This document shows positions 1 to 6,592 of a stretch of DNA of 13,990 nucleotides, piece by piece. This stretch comes from an uncultured Mycoplasmatota bacterium (lineage in GTDB: Bacteria > Bacillota_I > Bacilli_A > RF39 > UBA660). The notes beneath the pieces were generated by a model, which was given only the letters and a program-made list of their open reading frames with translations, made no database searches and had not been told where the DNA came from. The position numbers and the translations under genes were made by a program. Where the stretch lies: NCBI GenBank assembly GCA_900553835.1, contig USFF01000024.1, positions 1 through 13,990 of the forward strand. Reading direction: 5' to 3'. How positions within the stretch are numbered: the first letter of the stretch is position 1; each line of letters starts with the position of its first letter.

Positions 1-2
1 AA

Positions 3-392
3 ATAAAAAAAATAATTTCTCCAAAGACAAAGATAATGGCAGTTGTAAAAGCAAATGCTTATGGACACGGGGCATTATTAACAGCAAGAAAATTATCAGA
101 AATTGGTATAACTGATTTTGCAGTGGCTATATTAGAAGAAGGTATATATTTAAGAAAAAATAATATACAAGGTAATATCTTAATATTAGGTTTTACTAAT
201 TTTGATGATTTAAAATATGTTATGAAATATGATTTAATTCAAACTATTATAGACTATGATTATTCTGAAAAGATAAAAGAGTTAAATTTTAATGAAAAGT
301 TAAAATGCCATATAAAAATAAATACTGGCATGAATAGATTAGGAGAAAAATATAATCATTTAGATAAATTATATAAGATTTATTGCTATTAA
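3..392 (+). pseudogene. alr: Alanine racemase, N-terminal fragment (runs off left edge, 3' part missing)
   Basis: Alanine racemase converts L-alanine to D-alanine for peptidoglycan using pyridoxal phosphate. The reading frame is open from the left edge; the ATG at 36 is internal, because the codons before it (…SPKTKI then MAVVKANAYGHG) match the usual run-up to the PLP site. The lysine of VVKANAYGHGA is the expected Schiff-base residue. A later segment, HIKINTGMNRLG, is the family's conserved strand and loop of the TIM barrel. Homology fades near position 375 and the frame stops at 392, so well over half of a normal ~370-residue enzyme is absent. The DNA from 376 belongs to a recombinase in another frame. 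No remaining alr sequence is visible further right. Family identification is firm; whether the break is biological or an assembly join cannot be decided here. Confidence 0.85.
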
Positions 393-1305
393 TGATAATA
401 TAGATACTGGTAAAGACCCAAAATCTGCAAGTAGTATTATTGTCCCATTTAAAAATTTAATGAACGATGAGTATGCAAGAGATATTTTTCAAAAAGTCCG
501 AAGTGTATTAGATAGTAAAAAGGGACAAGGTAAGTTTATTGGTTCCTATGCTCCTTATGGTTATTTAAGAGATCCTAAAGATAAGTATAAATTTATAATA
601 GATAAGGAACCTGCTAAAATAGTAAAAAAAATATTTTCAATGATTTTATCTGGAAAAAGCAAAAAGGAAATTGCAAATGAACTAAATTCATTACAAATAT
701 CTACTCCAAGAGTGTATAAGTTAGAAAATGGCATTACACATTATAATATTAATGATTTAACTAAATTATGGAATTCTAAAAAATTAGAAAGTCTCGTAAT
801 TGATTTTATAAATAATTTTAGAAATGTAGTAATAGAAATAGACCAAAAAATAGAACAAATAGTAAGCCAAAAAGAAATAAGTTATGACATCGATATTATC
901 AAAGCAAAAATAGATAATATAGATAATGAAATAAATAAATTTGTTAAACTACGAAATGAAATAAAAGATGATTTGAAAGAAAAATTTATAACAGAAGCAG
1001 AATATTGGGAATATTCGGCAGATTATAGTAAAAAAATAAGTGAATATAGAAAAGAAAAAATTAATTTAGAAGATAGATTAGAAAATATTTCTTTTGAATC
1101 TAAAAATAATGAAGATTGGTTTAATGAAATAAAAAAATTAAAAGAAGTGAAAAAAATCGATAGATTATTAATAGAAGAATTAATAGAAGATATTGTTATT
1201 GATGAAAATCAAAATATAAAAATAATTTTTAAATGCGAAGATAAATATTTTGAGGCACTAGACTTTATAAAAAGACAAAACTATGATATAATATCATCTA
1301 GTTAA
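376..1305 (+). pseudogene. Large serine recombinase remnant, lacking catalytic domain and zinc ribbon
   Basis: Large serine recombinases integrate and excise phages and transposons. Family-like sequence starts at 376 (FIAINDNIDTGKDP, the end of the resolvase domain), upstream of the first ATG at 460, so the true N-terminus with the catalytic serine is missing. Next come the linking helix (NDEYARDIFQKVRSVLDSKK), the GSYAPYGY segment and the recombinase DNA-binding domain (KEPAKIVKKIFSMI…KKEIANELN). At about 770-790 the protein jumps from TKLWNSKK straight into a charged C-terminal coiled coil. Full-length relatives carry another recombinase-domain segment plus a Cys4 zinc ribbon there; no CxxC pair is present. 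The coiled coil runs to about residue 230, followed by a basic tail. With two deletions the protein should be inactive. The in-frame stop TAG at 361 excludes a longer frame. Confidence 0.75.
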
Positions 1306-1318
1306 AGGACGAAGTCAG

Positions 1319-1343
1319 AAAATACTTTTTTAAGTATTTTTTT
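1319..1343 (+). terminator. Intrinsic terminator after the recombinase remnant
   Basis: A 9-bp stem (AAAATACTT at 1319-1327, AAGTATTTT at 1332-1340) with a TTTT loop is followed by more T. It separates the recombinase remnant from rbgA. The stem is AT-rich and so weak. Confidence 0.6.
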
Positions 1344-1375
1344 AAAATAAAGAGAAATAGAAAGAAGTGAAAAAA

Positions 1376-2296
1376 ATGGATATGTATCAAAAAAGAAAAA
1401 TTAGAGCAGAAAAGAAAAATAATGAAAATAAAAAAGAAACACAAAATCAAATGAATATTAATTGGTATCCAGGCCATATGGCTAAGACAAAAAGGCAAAT
1501 AAAAGAGAGAATAGATTTAGTAGATGTAGTTATTCATGTGATAGATTCAAGAGTTCCTAAAAGTTCTTTTATTAGTGATATAAATGAATTTACTAAAAAC
1601 AAAGAAAAGATATTAGTGTTTAGTAAATATGATTTATGTGATAAAGATGAAACTTTAAAATGGAAAAAATATTATGAAGGTTTAGGTTATGTAGTTATTT
1701 TAAGTGAAATGGAATCTAATGATGTAAGAAAGAAAGTAATAGAAGCTATAAATACTCTTATGCAAAAGGTAAATCAGAAGAGAAAAGAAAAAGGTTTATT
1801 AAAAAAGAAAGCTAAGGTAATGGTAGTGGGGGTTTCTAACGTAGGAAAAAGTACTTTAATAAATAAACTTGTTAATAAAAAAGTACAAGAAGTAGGTAAT
1901 AAGCCTGGTGTAACAAAGAGTATAAATATGATTAAAATAAACGATGAAATAGATTTAATAGATACTCCAGGTGTACTTTGGCCAAAGTTTGAAGATGAAA
2001 TAACTGCTTTAAATTTAGCAAGTATGACAGTTATTAAAGAAGAAGTGCTTCCAATAGATGAGGTATGTATTTATATTTTAAATACACTTAACTCATATTA
2101 TAAAGACATTCTAAAAAAGATATTTGGAATAGAGTATTTTGATGAAGAAGAAATATATGAACTTTACGAAAAGATTGGAAAATATAAAAACTATCCTAAA
2201 GTAGGTGGAGAGCCTGATTTTGATAGAATAAATTTATTTATAATTAATTCTATTAAAAACGGAACGCTAAAGGGTATCACTTTTGATAGAAAATGA
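1376..2296 (+). CDS. rbgA: Ribosome biogenesis GTPase RbgA (YlqF)
   Basis: RbgA is a circularly permuted GTPase that acts late in 50S subunit assembly. The permuted motif order is visible: the G4-like SKYD at residues 83-86 precedes the P-loop GVSNVGKST at 152-160, then the G2 threonine in KPGVT near 180 and DTPG at 196-199. NWYPGHMAKT near residues 29-38 is the family signature. The C-terminal part (FDEEEIYEL…GGEPDFDR) is the usual RNA-binding-type domain. I chose ATG 1376 because AAAGAAGTGA lies about 6 bases upstream; GTG 1367 is possible. ATG 1451 would give the usual short N-terminus but has no ribosome binding site. Starting at 1376 leaves about 25 extra basic, lysine-rich residues before the conserved start. 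It stands alone after a terminator. Confidence 0.93.
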   Translation: MDMYQKRKIRAEKKNNENKKETQNQMNINWYPGHMAKTKRQIKERIDLVDVVIHVIDSRVPKSSFISDINEFTKNKEKILVFSKYDLCDKDETLKWKKYYEGLGYVVILSEMESNDVRKKVIEAINTLMQKVNQKRKEKGLLKKKAKVMVVGVSNVGKSTLINKLVNKKVQEVGNKPGVTKSINMIKINDEIDLIDTPGVLWPKFEDEITALNLASMTVIKEEVLPIDEVCIYILNTLNSYYKDILKKIFGIEYFDEEEIYELYEKIGKYKNYPKVGGEPDFDRINLFIINSIKNGTLKGITFDRK

Positions 2297-2322
2297 ATTA
2301 AAATAAAAAGATATAAAACTTA

Positions 2323-2351
2323 TTGACTTAAGTATTTAGTTTTATTATACT
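2323..2351 (+). promoter_or_regulatory. Sigma-A-type promoter for the P-loop protein / FNT pair
   Basis: TTGACT (2323-2328), a 17-bp spacer and TATACT (2346-2351) lie 35 bp before the start codon at 2386. A good ribosome binding site, AGAGGAGA, follows six bases or so before the ATG. Confidence 0.75.
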
Positions 2352-2385
2352 TTAATTAGAAGTATGTTAATAAGAGGAGAGCGTT

Positions 2386-2874
2386 ATGAAAAATATTTTT
2401 GTAGGCGGAGTTAGTAAATCAGGGAAAAGTGCTTTCAGTAATAAAATAAAAAATGCTTATTATAACCATATACCTCTTGATTACTTTGCTTCAAGTTTTA
2501 AGAGGAATTTTCCTGATACTAATATTACAAGCAACGTTGTTGTAAGCAAGACTTCCAGTAAAAATTTGAGTTTGTTTTTATCTAGAGTTATTGAAATAAT
2601 AGACAGTACTGATGAAAAATTTATAATTGACAGTGCTCATATTTTACCAGAAGACATTAATGTTTATTTAGATAGAGATAAATGGGGTATTTATTATTTG
2701 GGTTACCCCAATACTGACAAAGAAAGCAAAGTTAAAGATATAAGAAAATATGAAACAGAAGAAGATTGGACTTATAAGAAAAGTGATGAAAAACTTCTTG
2801 ATATATTTGATAAATTAATACTTTTGAGTAAAGATGAACAAAAAATGTGTGAAAACTTGGTATTAATTATTTAG
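2386..2874 (+). CDS. Small P-loop NTPase, kinase-like, function unknown
   Basis: I do not recognise a named family. The protein has 162 residues with a Walker A motif right at the N-terminus (G8-VSKS-GKS, residues 8-15) after one beta strand, the layout of small nucleoside/shikimate/adenylate-type kinases. A hydrophobic strand ending in aspartate (KFIIDSAH, near residue 85) may serve as the Walker B strand. The segment YYLGYPNTDKESK resembles the region after the second strand in P-loop kinases, where the substrate lid begins. There is no signal peptide or membrane segment. It has its own promoter and a strong ribosome binding site, and is followed 30 bp later by the FNT channel gene, so the two are probably co-transcribed. 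A substrate cannot be named from sequence alone. Confidence 0.7.
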   Translation: MKNIFVGGVSKSGKSAFSNKIKNAYYNHIPLDYFASSFKRNFPDTNITSNVVVSKTSSKNLSLFLSRVIEIIDSTDEKFIIDSAHILPEDINVYLDRDKWGIYYLGYPNTDKESKVKDIRKYETEEDWTYKKSDEKLLDIFDKLILLSKDEQKMCENLVLII

Positions 2875-2904
2875 ATGTAAGTAAGAATGCAAAGGAGGCA
2901 TTAA

Positions 2905-3498
2905 ATGAAAATAAATTTAATTAAAAAAAGTATTGCAGCATCATTATTAATTTCACTTGGTAATTATGTACTTCTTAAAATAGGTAATCCTCTTGGCCCT
3001 TTTCTTTTTTCATTTGGACTTTTAGGCGTGTGTTATTTAAATCTAAATCTTTTTACTGGTAAATGTGGTTTTATTTTTGAAAATAAGATTAAAGTAATAG
3101 ATATTTTAATTATTCTTATAGTTAACTTAATATTTGGATATTTATTTGGTTATTTATATTCCTATGTTGATAAATCATTAGTTCAAAGTGCTTTATTAAA
3201 AGTAAGCACTTATGAATTTTCGTTTAGTTTCTTTGTAAAATCTTTTATGTGTGGAGTTATTATGTATTTAGCAGTTAAAATGTATAAAGAAAAAACTGCT
3301 TTGGGTATAATTTTTGGAGTGCCACTATTTATATTTTCTGGTTTTCAACACTCTATCGCTAATATAATTACTCTTGGTGTTGCTAGTACTTTTGATTGGT
3401 CTATTATACTTTGTATTTTAGGTAATTTTATTGGTTCTTTATTTGTTTGGTATATTTCTACTGACTATAAAATAGAGAAAAGGGTTAAAAAGTGTTGA
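2905..3498 (+). CDS. Formate/nitrite transporter family (FNT) membrane channel
   Basis: FNT proteins are pentameric channels for small monovalent anions such as formate, nitrite, hydrosulfide or lactate. Family features: an early helix with GNPLGPFLFSFG, the NLNLFTGKCGF loop (the family's LxTG motif) and, late in the protein, SGFQHSIANI, matching the conserved FEHSxANM motif that places the central histidine. Five to six hydrophobic helices are visible. At 197 residues it is shorter than typical members (~260-280), mainly at the N-terminus and between helices. AAAGGAGG sits 6 bases before the ATG. The phenylalanine-for-glutamate type changes around the His motif mean the substrate cannot be read off. 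It follows the P-loop gene by 30 bp, so one operon is likely. The stop codon overlaps the putative rpsB promoter. Confidence 0.8.
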   Translation: MKINLIKKSIAASLLISLGNYVLLKIGNPLGPFLFSFGLLGVCYLNLNLFTGKCGFIFENKIKVIDILIILIVNLIFGYLFGYLYSYVDKSLVQSALLKVSTYEFSFSFFVKSFMCGVIMYLAVKMYKEKTALGIIFGVPLFIFSGFQHSIANIITLGVASTFDWSIILCILGNFIGSLFVWYISTDYKIEKRVKKC

Positions 3499-3524
3499 AT
3501 TTACATATAATGTTGTGGTAAAAT
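3495..3524 (+). promoter_or_regulatory. Promoter for rpsB-tsf
   Basis: TTGAAT (3495-3500), an 18-bp spacer and an extended -10 TGG-TAAAAT (core 3519-3524) lie at the very end of the upstream gene. This leaves a leader of about 105 nt before rpsB. Confidence 0.65.
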
Positions 3525-3544
3525 ATTAATTGCTTTGAAAAATA

Positions 3545-3634
3545 ATCACACTTAGGAATTTTACTTACTAGTGCTCTAAGAGTGTAAGTATTCAGAACTG
3601 GGTGGAAGAAAAAACGAAAGGAAGAGTGATATTT
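3545..3634 (+). promoter_or_regulatory. Structured 5' leader of rpsB, possible autoregulatory RNA
   Basis: The leader can fold in two competing ways. ACTTAC (3563-3568) can pair with GTAAGT (3584-3589). Alternatively CACTTAG (3549-3555) can pair with CTAAG plus GTG around 3576-3584. Ribosomal protein leaders often bind the encoded protein, so an S2-responsive leader is plausible, but I do not match it to a named RNA family. The ribosome binding site AAAGGAAGAG lies at its 3' end. Confidence 0.35.
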
Positions 3635-4543
3635 ATGGCAGTAGTGTCAAAAAGTTATTTATTAGAAGCAGGTGTTCATTTTGGACATCAAACTAAGAGA
3701 TGGAACCCTAAGATGAAAGAGTACATCTTTACATCAAGAGATGATATTTACATCATCGATTTGGAAAAAACAGTTGGTAAACTAGAAGAAGCTTATGCAG
3801 CTTTACTAGAAGCAACTAAAGATGGAGGAAAAGTACTATTTGTTGGTACTAAAAAACAAGCACAAGAAGCATCAATTGAAGAAGCAACTAGATGTGATGG
3901 TTACTATGTAACTGAAAGATGGCTTGGCGGAACATTAACAAACTTCAGGACTATTAGAGAAAGAATTAATAGACTTGATAAGATTGAAAAAATGAAAGAA
4001 GAAGGTAAGTTCGAGTTACTTCCTAAAAAAGAAGTTGCTAAACTACAAAAAGAATACGACAAACTTAATAAGATTTTATGTGGTATTAGAAAAATGGCTA
4101 AACTTCCCAATGCAGTAGTAGTTGTAGATCCTAGAATTGAACTTAATGCAGTTAGAGAAGCTAAGAGACTTGGAATTCCTACATTTGGTATTGTTGATAC
4201 AAATAGTGATCCGGATTTAGTAGATTATGTAATTCCAGGTAATGATGATGCTGTGAGAGCTGTTAAAGTAGTACTTGGAGTACTTGCTAATGCAGTTTGT
4301 GAAGGTAATAATTTACCTTTAGAAGACTATGTAACTGAAGAAGAATTTACTAAAGTTAAAAGAAAAGATACTTCTAAAGAAGAAGTTAAGATCATAGAAA
4401 AGGAAATTGAAGAAAAAGAAGAAGAAACTAAAACTAATTATGAAGATATGAAACTTAGCGAACTTAAAGTTATTGCTAAAGAACAAGGTGTTAAAGGTTA
4501 TTCTTCAATGAAAAAAGAAGAGATATTAAAATCTATTAAATAA
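3635..4543 (+). CDS. rpsB: 30S ribosomal protein S2 with C-terminal Rho_N/SAP-like extension
   Basis: S2 is a late-assembling protein of the small ribosomal subunit. The start MAVVSKSYLLEAGVHFGHQTKRWNP and internal blocks (FVGTKKQAQ, RWLGGTLTNF, PNAVVVVDP, GIPTFGIVDTNSDP, YVIPGNDDA) are diagnostic. ATG 3635 is preceded by AAAGGAAGAG and gives the canonical N-terminus; the in-frame GTG at 3602 would add eleven unrelated residues. The S2 core ends near residue 230. About 70 further residues follow: an acidic, lysine/glutamate-rich linker, then DMKLSELKVIAKEQGVKG and YSSMKKEEILKSIK (residues 272-302). This tail resembles the Rho N-terminal/SAP-type helix-extended-loop-helix nucleic acid binding fold. 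tsf follows after 12 bp in the usual order. Confidence 0.97.
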   Translation: MAVVSKSYLLEAGVHFGHQTKRWNPKMKEYIFTSRDDIYIIDLEKTVGKLEEAYAALLEATKDGGKVLFVGTKKQAQEASIEEATRCDGYYVTERWLGGTLTNFRTIRERINRLDKIEKMKEEGKFELLPKKEVAKLQKEYDKLNKILCGIRKMAKLPNAVVVVDPRIELNAVREAKRLGIPTFGIVDTNSDPDLVDYVIPGNDDAVRAVKVVLGVLANAVCEGNNLPLEDYVTEEEFTKVKRKDTSKEEVKIIEKEIEEKEEETKTNYEDMKLSELKVIAKEQGVKGYSSMKKEEILKSIK

Positions 4544-4555
4544 GGAGAGATTAAA

Positions 4556-5434
4556 ATGGATATTAAAGCAAGTGATGTAAAAGCTTTAAGAGATATGACT
4601 GGTGCAGGAATGCTTGACTGCAAAAAAGCACTTACTGAAACTGATGGTGATATGGATAAAGCTGTTGATTATTTGAGAGAAAAAGGCATAAGTAAAGCAG
4701 CTAAAAAACAAGATAGAATTGCTGCTGAAGGTTTAGCTGCTATATATAGCGAAGGAAACAAAGCTGTAATACTTGAAGTTAATTCCGAAACTGATTTTGT
4801 TAGTAAAAACAGTGAATTTGTTTCTATGGTTGAAACTATTGGTAAAGCTATTTTAAATAGTGATGTAAAAGAAGTAGAAGAAGCACTTAATTTACCGCTT
4901 GAAAATGGTACTGTTAATGATTTAATTATTAATGAAACTGCTACTATTGGGGAAAAATTAAGTTTAAGAAGATTTACTTTAGTTACTAAGAGTGATGATG
5001 AAGTATTTGGTAAATATATTCATATGGGTGGAAGAATTGCTTCTTTAGTAGTAGTAACTGGAAGTAATGAAGAAGTAGCAAAAGATGTAGCAATGCAAAG
5101 TGCGGCTATGAGACCAAAATATGCTAGAAGAGAAGATGTTCCAACTGAAGAAGTAGAACATGAAAGAACAGTTTTAACTGAACAAGCTCTTAATGAAGGT
5201 GCTAAAAAAGAATTTGTAGATAAAATAATTGCAGGAAGATTAAATAAATTTTATGCAGAGATTTGCTTAGTTGAACAACCATTTGTTAAAGATGGAGACC
5301 TAACAGTAGGTGCTTATCTTGAGAAAAATAATTCTGAAGTTAAAAGAATGGTTCGTTATGAAGTTGGCGAAGGAATGGAAAAAAGAAATGATGACTTTGC
5401 TAAAGAAGTTATGAGTCAAATTAATAATGCGTAA
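4556..5434 (+). CDS. tsf: Translation elongation factor Ts
   Basis: EF-Ts exchanges GDP for GTP on EF-Tu. The N-terminal UBA-like domain is clear (KALRDMTGAGMLDCKKAL, residues 9-26). The nucleotide-exchange core TDFVSKN is at residues 79-85, and MRPKYARREDVP matches the conserved ARPxYVxREDVP segment. Length is 292 residues, normal for Bacillota. The start is set by AAGGAGAGA eight bases before the ATG and 12 bp after the rpsB stop, so it is one operon with rpsB. The last codons overlap the start of the next ORF by 8 bp, and an intrinsic terminator begins 28 bp past the stop. Confidence 0.97.
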   Translation: MDIKASDVKALRDMTGAGMLDCKKALTETDGDMDKAVDYLREKGISKAAKKQDRIAAEGLAAIYSEGNKAVILEVNSETDFVSKNSEFVSMVETIGKAILNSDVKEVEEALNLPLENGTVNDLIINETATIGEKLSLRRFTLVTKSDDEVFGKYIHMGGRIASLVVVTGSNEEVAKDVAMQSAAMRPKYARREDVPTEEVEHERTVLTEQALNEGAKKEFVDKIIAGRLNKFYAEICLVEQPFVKDGDLTVGAYLEKNNSEVKRMVRYEVGEGMEKRNDDFAKEVMSQINNA

Positions 5435-6026
5435 AAGAAAAAATAAAAAGAATAAATTAATAAAAGGAAGCCTGTCAATACTATTAGGCTTTCTTTTTGT
5501 TTTTTTAACATATCTAGATATAAATATAGATAAAAGTGAAAATAATTTAATTACTTATAATAATAAATTATTTAATTATATTGATGCATCTGAATTATTA
5601 AATGTTTTGGATAAAGAAAAAGGTGTTATTGTAGTTGTAAACGATAGGAAGGATATAAATAGACTCATAAATATACTTTTAACACTAAACGTTAATGAAA
5701 ACATTTATGTATATAATTCTAGAGAAGATGAAATTATTCTTGAACTTACTGAGAAGGAAATTATAGTAAAACAAAAACCTTCAAAAGAATATGAAAAGTT
5801 ATTAAATAAATTAGGATCTTTTACTGATAGATATTTAGTTTCTACTCCGAGTGGGAATTATATTGAAACAGAATATTATAAAATCTATACACCTATGGTT
5901 TTATTTGTAAATAAAGGAGAAATAGTATTTAGTAATTATATTCATGATGATAAAGTAACAGATGAAGAGTTAAAAACTATTTACAAAAAAGGAATAAATT
6001 TACTAGAAACTGGTAAATTTAGTTAA
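5427..6026 (+). CDS. Membrane-anchored thioredoxin-fold-like protein without catalytic cysteines
   Basis: I recognise no named gene. The protein has a very basic N-terminus (RKRKNKKNK) and one hydrophobic helix at residues ~13-29, giving an N-in, C-out anchor. The extracellular part has a strand GVIVVVNDRKDINRL and, 90 residues later, TPMVLFVNKGEIVFSN. This resembles the thioredoxin fold, with the second segment as the cis-proline loop and following hairpin. The place of a CxxC is taken by NDRK, and the protein contains no cysteine, so it cannot be a disulfide oxidoreductase; the fold itself is an inference. It overlaps the tsf 3' end by 8 bp with no clear ribosome binding site, suggesting translational coupling. 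Codons 12-25 are also the DNA of the tsf terminator, so expression would depend on read-through. Confidence 0.65.
   Translation: MRKRKNKKNKLIKGSLSILLGFLFVFLTYLDINIDKSENNLITYNNKLFNYIDASELLNVLDKEKGVIVVVNDRKDINRLINILLTLNVNENIYVYNSREDEIILELTEKEIIVKQKPSKEYEKLLNKLGSFTDRYLVSTPSGNYIETEYYKIYTPMVLFVNKGEIVFSNYIHDDKVTDEELKTIYKKGINLLETGKFS
5462..5504 (+). terminator. Intrinsic terminator of rpsB-tsf, embedded in the next ORF
   Basis: A 12-bp stem with one G-U pair (5462-5473 with 5486-5497; core AAGCCT/AGGCTT) closes a 12-nt loop and runs into a T-rich tract. It lies inside the coding sequence for the membrane helix of the downstream protein. Confidence 0.7.
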
Positions 6027-6029
6027 ATT

Positions 6030-6066
6030 AAACTTTACACAAAATGTGTAAAGTTTTATTTTTTTA
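6030..6066 (+). terminator. Intrinsic terminator before mraZ
   Basis: A perfect 11-bp stem (AAACTTTACAC at 6030-6040, GTGTAAAGTTT at 6046-6056) with a 5-nt loop and a T tract ends the tsf-side transcription unit just past the stop codon at 6026. Confidence 0.85.
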
Positions 6067-6087
6067 TAAAAAATTATCATTTTGCTC

Positions 6088-6116
6088 TTTACTTATTAAA
6101 TGTAATAATGTAAAAT
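6088..6116 (+). promoter_or_regulatory. Promoter of the mraZ division/cell-wall cluster
   Basis: TTTACT (6088-6093), a 17-bp spacer and TAAAAT (6111-6116). The predicted transcription start near 6123 lies inside the MraZ box array that follows directly, so bound MraZ would cover it. Confidence 0.6.
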
Positions 6117-6151
6117 AGTGGTAGACAGTGGAGTGAAGTGGAAGAAAGTGG
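6117..6151 (+). promoter_or_regulatory. MraZ operator: four AGTGG boxes at exact 10-bp spacing
   Basis: AGTGG occurs at 6117, 6127, 6137 and 6147, each followed by a different 5-base spacer. MraZ is known to bind direct repeats of TGG-type boxes at 10-bp spacing upstream of its own gene and to control the dcw cluster; mollicute boxes contain AAAGTG, and the last box here reads AAAGTGG. The array starts at the -10 element and its last box reaches the G-rich ribosome binding region of mraZ. Transcriptional and translational effects could thus coincide. Confidence 0.85.
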
Positions 6152-6160
6152 GGGACGCTT

Positions 6161-6592
6161 ATGCTAATGGGTGAGTTTCATCATAGTATAGATGATAAAG
6201 GCAGACTTATAATTCCTTCTAAGTTGAGAAGTGAATTAGGAGTAGAAGCTGTTATCACTAGAGGACTAGATAAATGCTTATTCATTTATTCTAAAGAAGA
6301 ATGGACAAAGATAGCAAGCGAACTTAAAACTTTACCTTTTACTAAAACTGCTGCTAGAAATGTAAGTAGATTTTTCTTAAGTGGAGCATCTACTACATTA
6401 TTCGATAAACAAGGTCGAATAAATATTCCGGCACCTTTAACTAGTTATGCAAATCTTACTAAAGACTGTGTAATAATTGGTGTAAATGAAAGAGTTGAGG
6501 TGTGGGATAAAGAAGCGTTTGATGCTTTCATGAATGAAAATATGGATAGCTTTGCTGAAATGGCAGAAGACTTGTTTGCTGGAGGAATGTAA
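6161..6592 (+). CDS. mraZ: Transcriptional regulator MraZ
   Basis: MraZ is an AbrB-fold DNA-binding protein that regulates the division and cell-wall (dcw) operon, usually as a repressor of its own promoter. Its two tandem copies are seen here: GEFHHSIDDKGRLIIPSKLR near the N-terminus, with the DKGR signature, and FDKQGRINIPAPL in the second half. Length is 143 residues, as usual. ATG 6161 gives the common M-x-MGEFHHS start; the region GTGGGGG about 7 bases upstream doubles as the last MraZ box and a weak ribosome binding site. The TAA stop overlaps the ATG of rsmH (TAATG), so the two genes are translationally coupled. Confidence 0.97.
   Translation: MLMGEFHHSIDDKGRLIIPSKLRSELGVEAVITRGLDKCLFIYSKEEWTKIASELKTLPFTKTAARNVSRFFLSGASTTLFDKQGRINIPAPLTSYANLTKDCVIIGVNERVEVWDKEAFDAFMNENMDSFAEMAEDLFAGGM

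Noticed and set aside
460..1305. Recombinase ORF as an intact small recombinase starting at ATG 460
   Set aside because: Homologous codons continue upstream of this ATG to 376, the catalytic serine domain is absent, and there is no ribosome binding site before 460.
3904..4110. Minus-strand ORF inside rpsB, and similar short minus-strand frames at 1298, 7752, 11466, 11712 and 12352
   Set aside because: All lie opposite firmly identified coding sequence and show no initiation signals or recognisable motifs.
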